The notes: generated by a model from the letters alone, not told the origin. 64,000 bases of DNA from an uncultured Prevotellaceae bacterium (GCA_902778535.1 CACYYG010000002.1:14211-78210); one strand, 5' to 3'. Shown: positions 8,908 to 19,560, counted from the stretch's first letter. Numbers and translations: made by a program.

Positions 8908-11196
8908 TTAGAACGGCAGACCGACGGCGAAGTGGAAGGCATAGTCGCGACTGAAACGCGGATGCAGGATGGGATAGTGCTCGTCTTCATCCTCTTCGTA
9001 GGCTGGATTGATGGCTTTCATACCGAGGTCGAAGCGAAGGATGAAATAGCCCATGTTGAGACGTACGCCCAAACCATAGCCTACGGCCAACTGCTTGGGA
9101 AAGTCCTTGAAGCTGAACTTTCCGCCCGGCTGTATTTCGTACTGGCGCAGCGTCCACACGTTGCCGGCATCGACGAAGGCTGCACCGTCGAGCTTCCAGA
9201 AAAGGTGGGTACGATATTCGGCATTGAGGTCGAGCTTCATGTCGCCTGTCTGATTGATGAAGTTGATACGCCCGTCACGCTCCTTGAATTTTCCAGGTCC
9301 CAGCGAGCGTACGCTCCAACCTCTGACGCTGTTGGCACCGCCTGCGAAGTAGCGTTTCTCAAAAGGCAGCACGGAGGAATTGCCGTAAGGATAGGCGATG
9401 CCGAAGCCCAGGTGCAGCACCACCTGATTGCTCTGGTCGATGGCGAAAGAGCGGGTGATGTCGAAGTCGGCCTTCACGTATTGCGCAAAGGCGATGTTGA
9501 AGAGACGGTAGACGCCCTTCTCCTGATCTCCCCTGCCAGAGGGATAGTATTTCTCTGCGCCGAAAATGCTGGAACCCAGCTGCAGCAGATTGCCCGACGT
9601 CTCGATGTTGGTCTTCAGCGCCACCGGCCCGTTGGCATAAGAATAGCCAAAGCCCAGCTTGGTGATGAAAAGGTCTTCGTAGTTATAGCGCAGAATGGCG
9701 TTGCGCGATGTCTCGCTCTCCAGATATTCCTTCTTGAATGTGTCTGAAATCCACGGCATGAACACATAGTTGATGTCGATGAGGTCGAGCTGGAAATGGC
9801 TGTGCCTCTGCGGCTGCTCCCAGCGGTATCGCCAGGCGGCAGAAAGCACGCGTCGGTGGAACTCGGGACGATCCTGCAGGTCGTATAGCAGCGACACCTC
9901 GCTGGTGGCATTGAATGAATTTAAGGAAGAAAGAGGAACAAGGAATGAAGGTGCGATGAAGCGTGGGAACTGCAGGCGTCCTTCCAGCGAATACTCGGTA
10001 AAATCCTGATTGCTGTATCCTTCCAGCCCGCGAATGGCTTCGTAGGCACCGCGCAACTCTACGCTGAGCACCTCGCTGCCTCGGAAGAGATTGCGGTTCT
10101 GATAGGTCAGCGAAGCGGCTGCGCCCAAATCACCTGCGGTATTCGTTCCCTCAGGCTGGAAGCTCAGTGTCGAGGGTTTGTTTGTCTGAATCTGAATGTC
10201 GCAGTCTAACAACGGCAATTCCTGCAGGCTGTCCCTTACAGGATTCAGCTGGATGTTGGTATAGCGCACCGCCTGCAAGCGTCCGAAGTGGTTGTAGGTG
10301 TTCCTCAGACCTGTGGCGCTATAGGGTTGTCCCTCAACCAGATGCGTACACTCTTCAAGCACATGATGACGCAGGCGAATACGGTTCTCGGTCTCCCCTG
10401 CATCAGAAGAATTGGGAGAGGGGGTGCTGCTGGCATAGCTAATGTGGCGTATCAGATATCGGGTGTGCAACGTGTCGGGTCGGTTGTTCTGCCTAAATAG
10501 CGAGAGATGCAGCGTCAGGTTGACGAGGTTTGACATGCCAATGGTATCAGCCTGATAGGTAATGAACTCTTTGTGGAAGCGGTAGTAGCCGCTGTCAGCC
10601 AGCAATGCTGTGATGCGCTTGCGCTCAGCGTCAAGGCGGTTGACATCGAAGCGCATGCCCTCGTGCAGCAGTCGCCGTAGGCTGTCGTCACCCAAAACTT
10701 GCGCCACCTGCGGGTCGTCAATCTGGTAGCGTATGTTGTGGATAAAGTAGGGCTGTCCTGGCTGCAGCCAATAGGTGATGTCGGTTTTCTTGCCGTGCCG
10801 GCGTGTCTCATAAACCACCTCGGCATTGAGGAAACCTTCGTTGCGCAGCTGCTGGCGCAGGTCGCTTCGCGAGAGCTCAGCCTTCAGCGTGTCGAAGAGC
10901 ACAGGCGGCTCGCCAATAGCCCGAAGTGTGCGGTTGAACCATTTCGTGGTGTCGGCACCCGACAGCGAATAGGTGTGCAGAGGCAGACGCACAATTGAGA
11001 ACCATCGGGCATTGGGCTGCTGACGCACATAGTTGCGCAGTGTAGCCGTGTTTACTTGCGGATAGTCACCCAGCGTCTTCACGCTGACAGAGTTCAATAG
11101 CGTCCTGTCTTCAGGCACGTAACGTGTAGTGCTGCACGATGCCAAAACCAGCATCGTGCAGCCCAGAAAAGCCTTTAGGAATGACGTTAACCGCAT
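8908..11196 (-). CDS. tamL: TamL, BamA/TamA-family outer-membrane lipoprotein
   Basis: The 762-residue protein begins with a lipoprotein signal whose lipobox is VLASC (Cys at about residue 20). It then has POTRA-like segments (about 30-300) and a C-terminal Omp85 beta-barrel that ends in Phe (FHFAVGLPF), the usual outer-membrane signature. The barrel contains the VRGW motif (GGANSVRGWSVRSLGPG) at about residue 620. In Bacteroidetes the lipidated TamA homologue is called TamL and works with TamB in envelope assembly, but tamB is not adjacent here. A 7-bp repeat block (9923-9950) lies inside the coding region. The promoter ends only eight bases before the ATG. Confidence 0.85.
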   Translation of the reverse strand: MRLTSFLKAFLGCTMLVLASCSTTRYVPEDRTLLNSVSVKTLGDYPQVNTATLRNYVRQQPNARWFSIVRLPLHTYSLSGADTTKWFNRTLRAIGEPPVLFDTLKAELSRSDLRQQLRNEGFLNAEVVYETRRHGKKTDITYWLQPGQPYFIHNIRYQIDDPQVAQVLGDDSLRRLLHEGMRFDVNRLDAERKRITALLADSGYYRFHKEFITYQADTIGMSNLVNLTLHLSLFRQNNRPDTLHTRYLIRHISYASSTPSPNSSDAGETENRIRLRHHVLEECTHLVEGQPYSATGLRNTYNHFGRLQAVRYTNIQLNPVRDSLQELPLLDCDIQIQTNKPSTLSFQPEGTNTAGDLGAAASLTYQNRNLFRGSEVLSVELRGAYEAIRGLEGYSNQDFTEYSLEGRLQFPRFIAPSFLVPLSSLNSFNATSEVSLLYDLQDRPEFHRRVLSAAWRYRWEQPQRHSHFQLDLIDINYVFMPWISDTFKKEYLESETSRNAILRYNYEDLFITKLGFGYSYANGPVALKTNIETSGNLLQLGSSIFGAEKYYPSGRGDQEKGVYRLFNIAFAQYVKADFDITRSFAIDQSNQVVLHLGFGIAYPYGNSSVLPFEKRYFAGGANSVRGWSVRSLGPGKFKERDGRINFINQTGDMKLDLNAEYRTHLFWKLDGAAFVDAGNVWTLRQYEIQPGGKFSFKDFPKQLAVGYGLGVRLNMGYFILRFDLGMKAINPAYEEDEDEHYPILHPRFSRDYAFHFAVGLPF
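9923..9950. repeat. 7-bp tandem repeat inside tamL
   Basis: Four units in register (AAGGAAG, AAAGAGG, AACAAGG, AATGAAG) encode a Ser/Leu/Pro-rich stretch just before the barrel portion of TamL. Confidence 0.55.
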
Positions 11197-11204
11197 TTCG
11201 TCTG

Positions 11205-11212
11205 CAAAAGTA
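11205..11212 (-). promoter_or_regulatory. -7 box of tamL
   Basis: TACTTTTG on the minus strand ends eight bases before the tamL ATG (11196), predicting an extremely short leader. Confidence 0.65.
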
Positions 11213-11280
11213 CGAAATTTTCGATTAAGAGAGAGCAGAAAGAATTGTTTTTTCCGCTAGAAGTAAGAAAATCTTTGTAC

Positions 11281-12411
11281 TTATTTTAGCAATTCCTCTA
11301 TTTCTTCACGATGATGACCGGGCAGGATGATGTGGTGATTGCCAATAGGATCATTGAGGAAATAGTGGGCTTGAGAGCAATCAGAGAGTTGGATGACCTG
11401 CTGTGTGCGGCACATGTTGGGCAGTGCAAGGTTCGTTACCAATCGGCCTTCGGCTATGAAGTAACGCTTCAAATCGCCTGAAACCTTAAACACAGTAACT
11501 GGCCCTTCCTTCATAAAACCTCTTACACCTGTTCCTAAGCCCGACTCAAAATGGGTATCCAGTTCGTAGCGCTCCACCATATCGAGAGGAATAGTACAAT
11601 GAGCAAAAAGCAACTCTCCCGTTTCGTGGTTGATGGTAGCAGGATTGGCCATGAAGCCGGAGACGCCAAACAATGCGCGCACAATAGCCATAGAAAGCAT
11701 GGCGGGTACGTCGCCTTCACAGCCTGCCACGTAGCCGGCAGCATTGAGGCGCGCCAAAGGCAGGCAACCCGTGTCGTGCAAACGGTTTATGAGATCGAAG
11801 CAGCGCAGGGTGAAGCCTTGCAGCTGATGATCCTCAATGATTTTCTCCAAAGCTGCATAGATACTGTTGTTACTGGGTAAGTCATCGAAGAGTTCCTGGA
11901 TGGAAATGTCGATGAGATCAATGCCCAGCCGCTCCTTCACCACATTGCGGTCGGCCTGACTAGCTATGAGCCAATCAGAAGGCTTGCCGATAATACCCAA
12001 GCGATAGCCGTTCAGTTTCTGCTTCGCTTCACCAGAGCGCTCAAGCAGGCGCAGGCGGTTATTCACATATTCCTCATCGCCATGAACGATCTCGCCATTG
12101 ATGTTATTCTGACGCAGATAGGACAAAATCTCCATCGAAGCAGCCAGCGAATTGCTATTGCCAGAAGCGAGGAGATAAACGGGACGGGAACTACGCTGAC
12201 GCAGCTCAGGCAACATGGCCTTGAAGATGCCCTCAGTGCCGCCAGTACAGATGTAGATGACGTCGAGGGCATGTGAGCCGTAGTCGGTGAAGTCAGCACC
12301 CTTCAGCTCATACTCCACGTGAAGGGTGCTGAGGAACTCCCGCGACAGGTTATTCACTCCCTTTGCATCATGCAGAGCAGATGCAAGCGTGTAAATGCCT
12401 ATCTTGTTCAT
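11281..12411 (-). CDS. L-fucose/L-arabinose isomerase-like protein
   Basis: The 376-residue protein resembles the fucose/arabinose isomerase superfamily. The segment GCEGDVPAMLSMAIVRAL followed by FMANPATINHETGELLFAHC matches the conserved C-terminal core, in which Glu and Asp bind the metal. It is much shorter than true FucI (about 590 aa), so it belongs to the short, poorly characterised branch and its substrate is unknown. The gene starts 12 bases after the decarboxylase beta-subunit gene and is probably the last gene of that transcript. The right gap to tamL holds the tamL promoter. Confidence 0.65.
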   Translation of the reverse strand: MNKIGIYTLASALHDAKGVNNLSREFLSTLHVEYELKGADFTDYGSHALDVIYICTGGTEGIFKAMLPELRQRSSRPVYLLASGNSNSLAASMEILSYLRQNNINGEIVHGDEEYVNNRLRLLERSGEAKQKLNGYRLGIIGKPSDWLIASQADRNVVKERLGIDLIDISIQELFDDLPSNNSIYAALEKIIEDHQLQGFTLRCFDLINRLHDTGCLPLARLNAAGYVAGCEGDVPAMLSMAIVRALFGVSGFMANPATINHETGELLFAHCTIPLDMVERYELDTHFESGLGTGVRGFMKEGPVTVFKVSGDLKRYFIAEGRLVTNLALPNMCRTQQVIQLSDCSQAHYFLNDPIGNHHIILPGHHREEIEELLK

Positions 12412-12423
12412 ATTTGTCCTTAA

Positions 12424-13575
12424 TTACGACAGGAAGCCGAGCAACGCACCTGCTGCCACAGCCGACCCGATGACACCAGCAACGTTGGGCCCCATGGCGT
12501 GCATGAGCAGGAAGTTGTGGCGGTCGTACTCTAAGCCCATATTGTGACTGATACGTGCAGCCATAGGAACAGCACTCACGCCTGCGTTGCCGATGAGCGG
12601 GTTGATCTTCTTGTCCTTCGGCAGGAAGAGGTTCATCAGCTTGACGAAGCATACACCCGATGCCGTGGCGATGGCAAACGCAAAGGCGCCGATGGCGAAG
12701 ATGAACACGGTGTTCATTGTGAGGAACTCAGAGGCCTGCGTAGAGCAGCCCACGGTGAGTCCCAACAGCACCACGACGATATCGTTCAAAGCCGAGCCGG
12801 CCGTCTTGGCCAGACGAGTGGTCTTACCGCTTTCCTTCAGCAGATTGCCGAAGAACAGCATACCCAGCAGAGGCAGGGCTGAAGGCACGATGAAGGTGGT
12901 GATGAGCAGACCAATGATGGGGAACAGGATGCGCTCCGTCTGGCTGACCTCACGTCCGGGCTTCATCTTGATGAGGCGTTCCTTCTTCGTAGTGAGCAGA
13001 CGCATGATAGGCGGCTGGATAAGCGGCACAAGGGCCATATATGAGTAGGCGCAGACGGCGATGGCTCCCATAAGGTTGGGACTCAGCTTCGAGCTAAGGA
13101 AGATGGCCGTGGGACCGTCAGCACCGCCGATGATGGCAATGCCAGCTGCCTGGTTGGGCTCAAAACCGAAAGCCAAGGCTATCATGTAAGCACCGAAGAT
13201 GCCGAACTGAGCAGCAGCTCCGATAAGCATCAGCTTCGGGTTGGCCAACAGGGCCGAGAAATCCGTCATTGCACCAATGCCAAGGAAGATGAGTGGCGGA
13301 TACCATCCCTGCCGCACACCCTGATAGAAGATGTTGAGCACAGAGTTATCCTCATAAAGGCCTATCTCCAGGCCGGCATCGCCTCGGAATGGAATATTGC
13401 CGAGAATGATGCCCAGGCCGATAGGCACAAGGAGCAGCGGCTCGAAGTCCTTCTTGATGGCCAAATAGATGAAGAGGGCTCCCACCACTATCATAATGAT
13501 ATTCCCCGCTGTTGCGTTGGCAAAACCTGTATAGGTGAGGAACTCATTGAAGTTTTCAACTATGAAGTCAAACAT
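12424..13575 (-). CDS. oadB: Na+-transporting decarboxylase beta subunit
   Basis: This polytopic membrane protein (383 aa from the ATG at 13575) matches the OadB/MmdB/GcdB family. That subunit decarboxylates carboxybiotin and exports Na+. Key family segments are visible: GIGAMTDFSALLANP, the re-entrant GGADGPTAIFLSSKL containing the functional Asp, and a C-terminal NAGVSAVPMAARISH. A TTG three codons upstream is possible but the ATG is preferred. It follows the biotin-carrier gene. The acyl-CoA or oxo-acid substrate cannot be fixed because the alpha subunit is not in the window. Confidence 0.92.
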   Translation of the reverse strand: MFDFIVENFNEFLTYTGFANATAGNIIMIVVGALFIYLAIKKDFEPLLLVPIGLGIILGNIPFRGDAGLEIGLYEDNSVLNIFYQGVRQGWYPPLIFLGIGAMTDFSALLANPKLMLIGAAAQFGIFGAYMIALAFGFEPNQAAGIAIIGGADGPTAIFLSSKLSPNLMGAIAVCAYSYMALVPLIQPPIMRLLTTKKERLIKMKPGREVSQTERILFPIIGLLITTFIVPSALPLLGMLFFGNLLKESGKTTRLAKTAGSALNDIVVVLLGLTVGCSTQASEFLTMNTVFIFAIGAFAFAIATASGVCFVKLMNLFLPKDKKINPLIGNAGVSAVPMAARISHNMGLEYDRHNFLLMHAMGPNVAGVIGSAVAAGALLGFLS

Positions 13576-13581
13576 AATCTT

Positions 13582-13602
13582 CAATTTTCAATGTTCAATT
13601 AG
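13582..13602. repeat. 7-bp tandem repeat between biotin carrier and beta subunit
   Basis: Three units (CAATTTT, CAATGTT, CAATTAG) fill the junction and overlap the stop codon of the biotin-carrier gene. Confidence 0.6.
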
Positions 13603-14072
13603 CCGATGGTGAGCAGCACGGCGCCTTCCATTACGGTGTCACCTTGCTTGACTAAGACTGAGGTCACTTGACCAGCGTATTCAGACTCGATGTTGTTCTG
13701 CATCTTCATGGCCTCAAGCACCAGCACGGTGTCGCCTACGTTGACTTGCTGGCCCACTTGTACCTTCACATCAATAATAGTGCCGGGCAGCGGAGCCTTC
13801 AGCGCATTACCGGCTCCTGCAGGAGCAGCAGGCTGGGCGGCGGGTTGAGGAGCAGGCTTAGCTGCTGGTGCTGCAGGAGCAGCAACGGGAGCTACCACTG
13901 GCGACTGCGCTCTGGCGGAAGCCAAGGCAGGATGCTTGGCAGCATTGATGGGCTTCTGCATCTCTATCTCAAAGGGGATGCCATTGACATTGACTCTGGC
14001 AATTTTGCCTTCAACTTGGGCGATTTCTACCTCGTAGTCAACGCCTTTTACTTTATATTGATACTTTTTCAT
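13599..14072 (-). CDS. Biotin carboxyl carrier subunit of the decarboxylase
   Basis: The 157-residue protein has three parts: an N-terminal small beta segment (MKKYQYKVKGVDYEVEIAQ), an Ala/Pro-rich flexible linker at about 50-85, and a C-terminal biotinyl domain. The biotin-accepting Lys is residue 123, in EAMKMQ. The domain carries the carboxyl group from the transferase to the membrane beta subunit. The Ala/Pro linker is typical of decarboxylase gamma-type carriers. It lies between the OadG-like and beta-subunit genes, spaced by 15 and 23 bases. Confidence 0.92.
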   Translation of the reverse strand: MKKYQYKVKGVDYEVEIAQVEGKIARVNVNGIPFEIEMQKPINAAKHPALASARAQSPVVAPVAAPAAPAAKPAPQPAAQPAAPAGAGNALKAPLPGTIIDVKVQVGQQVNVGDTVLVLEAMKMQNNIESEYAGQVTSVLVKQGDTVMEGAVLLTIG

Positions 14073-14087
14073 CTTATTATTGGGGAA

Positions 14088-15116
14088 TTAATGAAGTTCT
14101 GGTGCTGTAGGAATAGTTGGGGCATTGTGGTCGGAAGGCCGGAATGGATCATGCCAGTGGGTCATCTGACTGTACTCATCGTCCCAGCCGGTGTCCTTCG
14201 ACTTGATGGTGATGACGCCGCTCTCCACATCGTGGATGTCGTCCTCGTACTGACGCAGGGCCAGACCGATGACGGCCATGTAGACCTCCATATCGATGCC
14301 CTTCGTCTCAAAGCCGTCCTGCATAATGTTACCCGTCTTGTGGGCCATCTCAACTGTCTTCTCCACCGTCTTTGTGATGGGTTTGATGGGTTGGGTGTTG
14401 GCCACCTTCTTCGCCGTGTCAATATGACGCATCACCATACCGAAGACGGTGAAGAACAGCCACAGCAGCGCTAAACAAAGGAACACAATACCCATAGCCA
14501 TAATGGCCATAGCAAAGCCGTGCGGGTCGCGCTCCTTGAACTTGTCCACGCCAGTCTGCTTGTTTTCTCCGGTGGCATTCTCAATACCAGGCGTCACCTG
14601 ATGCGGCTCCTTCACTGCCCAGGCGTTGGCGTTCTGGCGGGCGTATGAGCAATCTGTCTTCAAGGCGGGAACGCTGACAGAGTCGATCAGTTCCACGCCG
14701 TTGCCGTTGTAAAGAGCCACCCACACGGCACCTGAATCAGGCACCTGTACATTGAGATGCAGCTTACCCTGAGCGGGACTGCTGTTGCAGAAGAGCACCA
14801 GATGCTGGCGTGCACCGAGGCTGGTGCGCTCCTCTCCACTTGGAATCATGCTCATCAGCTTAATGCGTTCCGGAGCGCTCAGGCTCTCGTCGAGAACCTT
14901 TCTGTTGGTGGTGACGAACATGCCGCGCACGTTGTAGGTAGAGAATGATGTATTCTCCAACTCTATCCAAGCCTCGCGCTGACCGAACTCATCCACAATG
15001 CTTGAAGTATTGCCGGTAAGCACCTCGCTAATGACGATGTTCTTGGCTCCCTGGCCCATCACCGTCTGCGAGGCTGTCAGCAGCAACGCTCCAATCAGGA
15101 GTTTGATGTGATTCAT
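14088..15116 (-). CDS. OadG-family subunit with N-terminal lamin-tail-like domain
   Basis: The protein has 342 residues from the ATG at 15116. A signal peptide (MNHIKLLIGALLLTASQTVMG) is followed by about 120 residues resembling a lamin-tail (LTD) fold (IVISEVLTGN, AWIELENTS, GARQHLVLFCN). Then comes one membrane span at about 195-220 (FAMAIMAMGIVFLCLALLWL), characteristic of OadG, which assembles the Na+ decarboxylase. The cytoplasmic tail is acidic and contains DDIHDVES. A standard OadG is only about 85 residues, so the extracytoplasmic domain is a large addition. It is placed between the antiporter and biotin-carrier genes. Confidence 0.8.
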   Translation of the reverse strand: MNHIKLLIGALLLTASQTVMGQGAKNIVISEVLTGNTSSIVDEFGQREAWIELENTSFSTYNVRGMFVTTNRKVLDESLSAPERIKLMSMIPSGEERTSLGARQHLVLFCNSSPAQGKLHLNVQVPDSGAVWVALYNGNGVELIDSVSVPALKTDCSYARQNANAWAVKEPHQVTPGIENATGENKQTGVDKFKERDPHGFAMAIMAMGIVFLCLALLWLFFTVFGMVMRHIDTAKKVANTQPIKPITKTVEKTVEMAHKTGNIMQDGFETKGIDMEVYMAVIGLALRQYEDDIHDVESGVITIKSKDTGWDDEYSQMTHWHDPFRPSDHNAPTIPTAPELH

Positions 15117-15144
15117 TATTGTTAAGTTATTATATATTATTGTA

Positions 15145-16827
15145 TTATTGACAGAAGAAAAGTACAACGAGCTGTGCTGTCAGGATACGCAGGAACATCG
15201 ACAACGGATAAACCGTCGAGTAGCCTACTGCTGGTGCCTCCTTCGAGCAGATGCTGTTGCTATAAGCCAATGCAGGCGGATCAGTATAGGTACCAGCCAC
15301 CATACCTGCAATGGTGAAGTAGTTGAACTTGAACTTCATTCTGGCGATAGGGCCTACAATCAGAATAGGGATGATGGTGATGAGGAAGCCCGCCAAGACA
15401 TAGAGCAGGCCGTCACCCTCCACTACCGTATTATAGAAGCCGGCTCCCGCCTTGATACCCACCGAGGCCAGAAATAGCACCAGTCCTATCTCGCGCAGCA
15501 TCATATTAGCCGACGTGGTGGTGTAGGTGACAAGCTTAATCTTGTAGCCGTAACGTCCGATGAGGATGGCGATAATCAGCGGGCCGCCTGCAATGCCCAG
15601 CTTCAGAGGCACAGGCATGCCAGGAATGGCGATGGGCAGCGAGCCGAAGACAATGCCGAGGATGATGCCCACGAAGATGGTGGCAATGTTAGGCGCGTCG
15701 AGGCGCTTGATGCTGTTACCCATCTTATTGGCCACACGGTCGACAGCGTCCTCAGGACCAACGACCATGATGCGGTCGCCCACCTGCAAGGGCAGCGAAG
15801 GCGAAGCGAACAGCTCCATCCCATGACGAGTGACGCGGGTGACATTCACACCGTAGACGCTCGAGAAGTGCATCTGTCCGAAGGATTTGCCGTTGATGTG
15901 GGGATTGGTCACAACGATGCGCTTCGACACCAGCGGCTGGTCCTGCTGCTCGAAGTCGATGTCGAGTTTCGGACCGATGAACGCCATAATGGCTTCCTGG
16001 TCGGCCTCGGCACAAACGATGAGCATCTGGTCGCCCAAATGGAACACAGTATTGCGGTTGGGGATTGACAATTCGCCCTCGTGCACAAGGCGAGACACCA
16101 CGAAATCGCGGTTCAGGAAGTCATGCACTTGCAGCAGTGTCTTGCCTTCCAAGTATTTGTTCGTCACCTCCAAGTGCATCTTGTAGGGTTTCTGCTTGGA
16201 GCTGGCTCCCTCGCGTGCTGTCAGCTCCTCTTCCTCTTTCTCCAGCTTGATCTTGCAGATAAGGCGGATAAGAATGATGGCACCGATGATACCCAGCACG
16301 CCTAAAGGATAGGCACAGGCGTAGGCTGAGGCAATCTGCGGAGCATTGTCGCCATAGACGGAGCCTAAAGCCTCGTTGGCGGCACCAAGACCGGGCGTAT
16401 TTGTCACAGCTCCATAGAGCGTACCCACCATCATAGGAAGCGATGAGTTGTCGTTGGTGTCAAAGAAGACGAAGTAACATCCGAACATCACCAGTATGTT
16501 CAGCAATATCATCGTGGCAGCCAAGCCGTTGAGCTTGACGCCAGCCGTTCCGAAACTCTCAAAGAAGCCCGGTCCCACCTGCAAGCCAATCATAAAGACA
16601 AACAGGATAAGGCCAAAGTCTTGTATGAAGGTCAGAATGTCGACAGGCGCCGTGAAGCCGATGTGTCCTGCCACAATACCTGCAAAGAGTACGAAAGTAA
16701 CGCCCAGCGACACGCCAGCCACCTTGATTTTTCCCAAGTAGACACCAATGGCGATGACAACGGCGTAGAGCAAAGCGATATGCGCTACCGACTCATTATT
16801 TGTGAAGAGTTGAACGAGCCACTCCAT
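15145..16827 (-). CDS. AspT/YidE-family antiporter with two TrkA-C domains
   Basis: The 560-residue protein has two hydrophobic blocks of about five spans each, around two cytoplasmic TrkA-C (RCK-C) domains at about 205-290 and 295-375. This is the arrangement of the AspT/YidE/YbjL duplication family, the aspartate:alanine exchangers. Family segments such as GLQVGPGFF and [16 protein letters not shown] are visible, along with a mirrored [10 protein letters not shown] and [14 protein letters not shown] in the second half. The gene lies four bases after valS and 28 bases before the OadG-like gene. It may exchange the decarboxylase substrate for its product, but that is inference. Confidence 0.85.
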   Translation of the reverse strand: MEWLVQLFTNNESVAHIALLYAVVIAIGVYLGKIKVAGVSLGVTFVLFAGIVAGHIGFTAPVDILTFIQDFGLILFVFMIGLQVGPGFFESFGTAGVKLNGLAATMILLNILVMFGCYFVFFDTNDNSSLPMMVGTLYGAVTNTPGLGAANEALGSVYGDNAPQIASAYACAYPLGVLGIIGAIILIRLICKIKLEKEEEELTAREGASSKQKPYKMHLEVTNKYLEGKTLLQVHDFLNRDFVVSRLVHEGELSIPNRNTVFHLGDQMLIVCAEADQEAIMAFIGPKLDIDFEQQDQPLVSKRIVVTNPHINGKSFGQMHFSSVYGVNVTRVTRHGMELFASPSLPLQVGDRIMVVGPEDAVDRVANKMGNSIKRLDAPNIATIFVGIILGIVFGSLPIAIPGMPVPLKLGIAGGPLIIAILIGRYGYKIKLVTYTTTSANMMLREIGLVLFLASVGIKAGAGFYNTVVEGDGLLYVLAGFLITIIPILIVGPIARMKFKFNYFTIAGMVAGTYTDPPALAYSNSICSKEAPAVGYSTVYPLSMFLRILTAQLVVLFFCQ

Positions 16828-16830
16828 AGT

Positions 16831-19530
16831 TTACTTTTTAAGAGCTGCAATACTCTGTTTCAATGCTGCAATCTTCTCTTCTGCGTCGCTCTGCTTCTTG
16901 CGCTCCATCGCCACAACGGCCTCTGGAGCGTTCTGCACGAAGCGCTCGTTGGAGAGTTTCTTCATCACGCCAGCCAGGAAGCCTTCGAGATGTTGAAGCT
17001 GTGCCTCCATCTTCTCTATCTCGACATTCACGTCGATGAGACTGCCGAGGGGAACGGCGAACTCGTCGGTATCCACCATAAAGGTGCTGGCCATCGAGTC
17101 CTTTGTATCCACCACGCTGATGGTCTTCACGTTGGCCATCTTCATCACGATGTCGTTGTAGGCCTCATAGCGGTTCTGCCCCACCACCTGCAGCTCCATC
17201 TGCTCCTTGGGAGCGATGTTCTTCTGACTGCGTACGGTACGGACGCCAGAAACGACCTGCTTCACTTGCTCGATGTCGGCGATGAGCAGCTTTTCCTCTG
17301 CGGACAAGGTGCTGAGCACAAGTTCGTCGCGCATGATGCTCTCGCCCGGCTTGCGGTCGTAGAGAGCCTGCCACAGCTCCTCCGTGATGAAGGGCATGAA
17401 GGGATGCAGCATCTTCAGCAGCGTCTCGAAGAAGCGCAGCGTGGCATCGTAGGTCATGCGGCCGATGGGCTGCTGCTTACCTTCGATATAGGCTGGCTTC
17501 ACCATTTCCAAGTACCATTGTGAGAATTCGTCCCAGAAAAGCTTATAGACAGTCATCAGGGCATCGTTGATGCGATACTTCGAGAAGTGATCCTTCAGTT
17601 CCTCATTGGCCTGCTTCAGCTTGGCTTCCATCCATGCGACGGCCGTTCTGTTCTCGGCAGCGTCATCGGCCACCTGCCAGCCCTTGACGAGGCGGAAGGC
17701 GTTCCAGATTTTGTTGTTGAAGTTGCGGCCCTGCTCGCAGAGTGCCTCGTCGAAGAGAATATCGTTGCCAGCAGGAGCCGAGAGCATCATGCCCATGCGC
17801 ACGCCGTCGGCACCGTATTTATCAATCAGTTCTATGGGATCGGGGCTGTTGCCGAGACTCTTCGACATCTTACGGCCCAGCTTGTCGCGCACGATACCCG
17901 TAAAGTAGACATTCCTGAAGGGGAACTTGCCCATATATTCCTCGCCTGCCATGATCATGCGGGCCACCCAGAAGAAGATGATGTCGGGAGCAGTGACCAG
18001 GTCGCTGGTGGGATAATAGTAGTTGATTTCCTCGTTGCCAGGGTTGCGGATACCGTCGAAGAGGCTGACAGGCCAAAGCCAAGAGCTGAACCAAGTGTCG
18101 AGAGCATCCTCGTCCTGACGCAAGTCACTCATCTGCAAGCCGTTATTGCCGCTTTCTTTGCGAGCAAGTTCAAGTGCTTCCTCTGCGGTTTCAGCAACTA
18201 CGAACTTCTCCTCTTCGTCATTACCATAGTAGTATGCAGGGATGCGGTGGCCCCACCACAGCTGGCGGCTGATGCACCAGTCCTGGATATTCTCGAGCCA
18301 ATTCTTATAGGTGTTGACATACTTCTGAGGATAGAAGTGCATCTCACCTTCCATCACAGGTTTCAAAGCAATCTCTGCGAAGTGGCCCATCTTGAGGAAC
18401 CATTGGAGCGAGAGGCGCGGCTCGATGGCCGTATCAGGATTGCGCTCTGAGTAACCCACCTTGTTCGTGTAGTCTTCAATCTTCTCCATCAGACCTGCAG
18501 CCTGCAAATCCTTCACAATCTGTTTGCGGCAGTCCATACGGTCCATACCGACATAGAGCGGCGACTGCTCGCTGATGGTGCCGTCGGGATTGAAGATGTC
18601 GATGGTCTCGAGGTTGTGGGTCTTGCCCAGCATATAGTCGTTGGTGTCGTGGGCAGGCGTAACCTTCAGACAGCCCGTACCGAACTCGATGTCTACATAG
18701 CGGTCCTCGATGACGGGAATGACGCGGTTCACCAGAGGAACGATGACTTTGTGGCCTCTCAGCCACTGGTTCTTAGGATCCTTGGGGTTGATACACATGG
18801 CGGTATCACCCATGATGGTCTCAGGACGTGTAGTAGCCACAACAGCGTAGTAGCCCTTCTCGTCCTTGTGGATGACGTTGCCGTCCTCTGCAGAGAAATT
18901 GTCGATTACATTGTCGGCAACATAGTATTTCAGGTGGAACAGGTGGCTCTTCTCCTCCTTGTAGACCACCTCCTCGGTAGAGAGGGCGGTGAGCGCCTTC
19001 GGATCCCAGTTCACCATGCGCAGGCCGCGATAGATATAGCCCTTGCGGTAGAGGTCGACGAAGACTTTGATAACACTTTCGCTACGCACTTCGTCCATCG
19101 TGAAGGCCGTGCGGTCCCAGTCGCAGCTGGCACCCAAGCGGCGCAACTGCTTCAGGATGATGCCACCATGCTCGTGCGTCCAGTCCCAGGCGTGCTTCAG
19201 GAATTCGTCACGCGAGAGATCACGCTTCTTGATGCCCTCGGCAGCGAGTTTCTTCACCACCTTTGCCTCAGTAGCGATGGAGGCATGATCGGTGCCCGGC
19301 ACCCAGCAGGCGTTCTTGCCCTCCATGCGGGCACGACGCACCAGGATGTCCTGAATGGTGTTGTTAAGCATGTGACCCATGTGAAGCACACCCGTCACGT
19401 TGGGTGGCGGAATCACGATAGTATAAGGTTCCCTACTGTCCGGCTTGCTGGCAAAGAGTTTGTTGTCAAGCCAATACTGATACCACTTACCCTCGACTTC
19501 GCGAGGGTCGTATTTGCTACCAATTTCCAT
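16831..19530 (-). CDS. valS: Valyl-tRNA synthetase
   Basis: This 899-residue class Ia aminoacyl-tRNA synthetase shows [17 protein letters not shown] (HIGH motif as HMGH) near residue 45 and [10 protein letters not shown] (KMSKS) near residue 555. It has the editing domain between them, an anticodon-binding domain, and a C-terminal coiled coil ([19 protein letters not shown]). It charges tRNA-Val. It is first in the long minus-strand run that includes the antiporter and decarboxylase genes, and the promoter is 30 bases upstream. Length and motifs are standard for a functional enzyme. Confidence 0.97.
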   Translation of the reverse strand: MEIGSKYDPREVEGKWYQYWLDNKLFASKPDSREPYTIVIPPPNVTGVLHMGHMLNNTIQDILVRRARMEGKNACWVPGTDHASIATEAKVVKKLAAEGIKKRDLSRDEFLKHAWDWTHEHGGIILKQLRRLGASCDWDRTAFTMDEVRSESVIKVFVDLYRKGYIYRGLRMVNWDPKALTALSTEEVVYKEEKSHLFHLKYYVADNVIDNFSAEDGNVIHKDEKGYYAVVATTRPETIMGDTAMCINPKDPKNQWLRGHKVIVPLVNRVIPVIEDRYVDIEFGTGCLKVTPAHDTNDYMLGKTHNLETIDIFNPDGTISEQSPLYVGMDRMDCRKQIVKDLQAAGLMEKIEDYTNKVGYSERNPDTAIEPRLSLQWFLKMGHFAEIALKPVMEGEMHFYPQKYVNTYKNWLENIQDWCISRQLWWGHRIPAYYYGNDEEEKFVVAETAEEALELARKESGNNGLQMSDLRQDEDALDTWFSSWLWPVSLFDGIRNPGNEEINYYYPTSDLVTAPDIIFFWVARMIMAGEEYMGKFPFRNVYFTGIVRDKLGRKMSKSLGNSPDPIELIDKYGADGVRMGMMLSAPAGNDILFDEALCEQGRNFNNKIWNAFRLVKGWQVADDAAENRTAVAWMEAKLKQANEELKDHFSKYRINDALMTVYKLFWDEFSQWYLEMVKPAYIEGKQQPIGRMTYDATLRFFETLLKMLHPFMPFITEELWQALYDRKPGESIMRDELVLSTLSAEEKLLIADIEQVKQVVSGVRTVRSQKNIAPKEQMELQVVGQNRYEAYNDIVMKMANVKTISVVDTKDSMASTFMVDTDEFAVPLGSLIDVNVEIEKMEAQLQHLEGFLAGVMKKLSNERFVQNAPEAVVAMERKKQSDAEEKIAALKQSIAALKK

Positions 19531-19560
19531 AAATATAAAAAGCTTTCTCTATTTGGGGTG

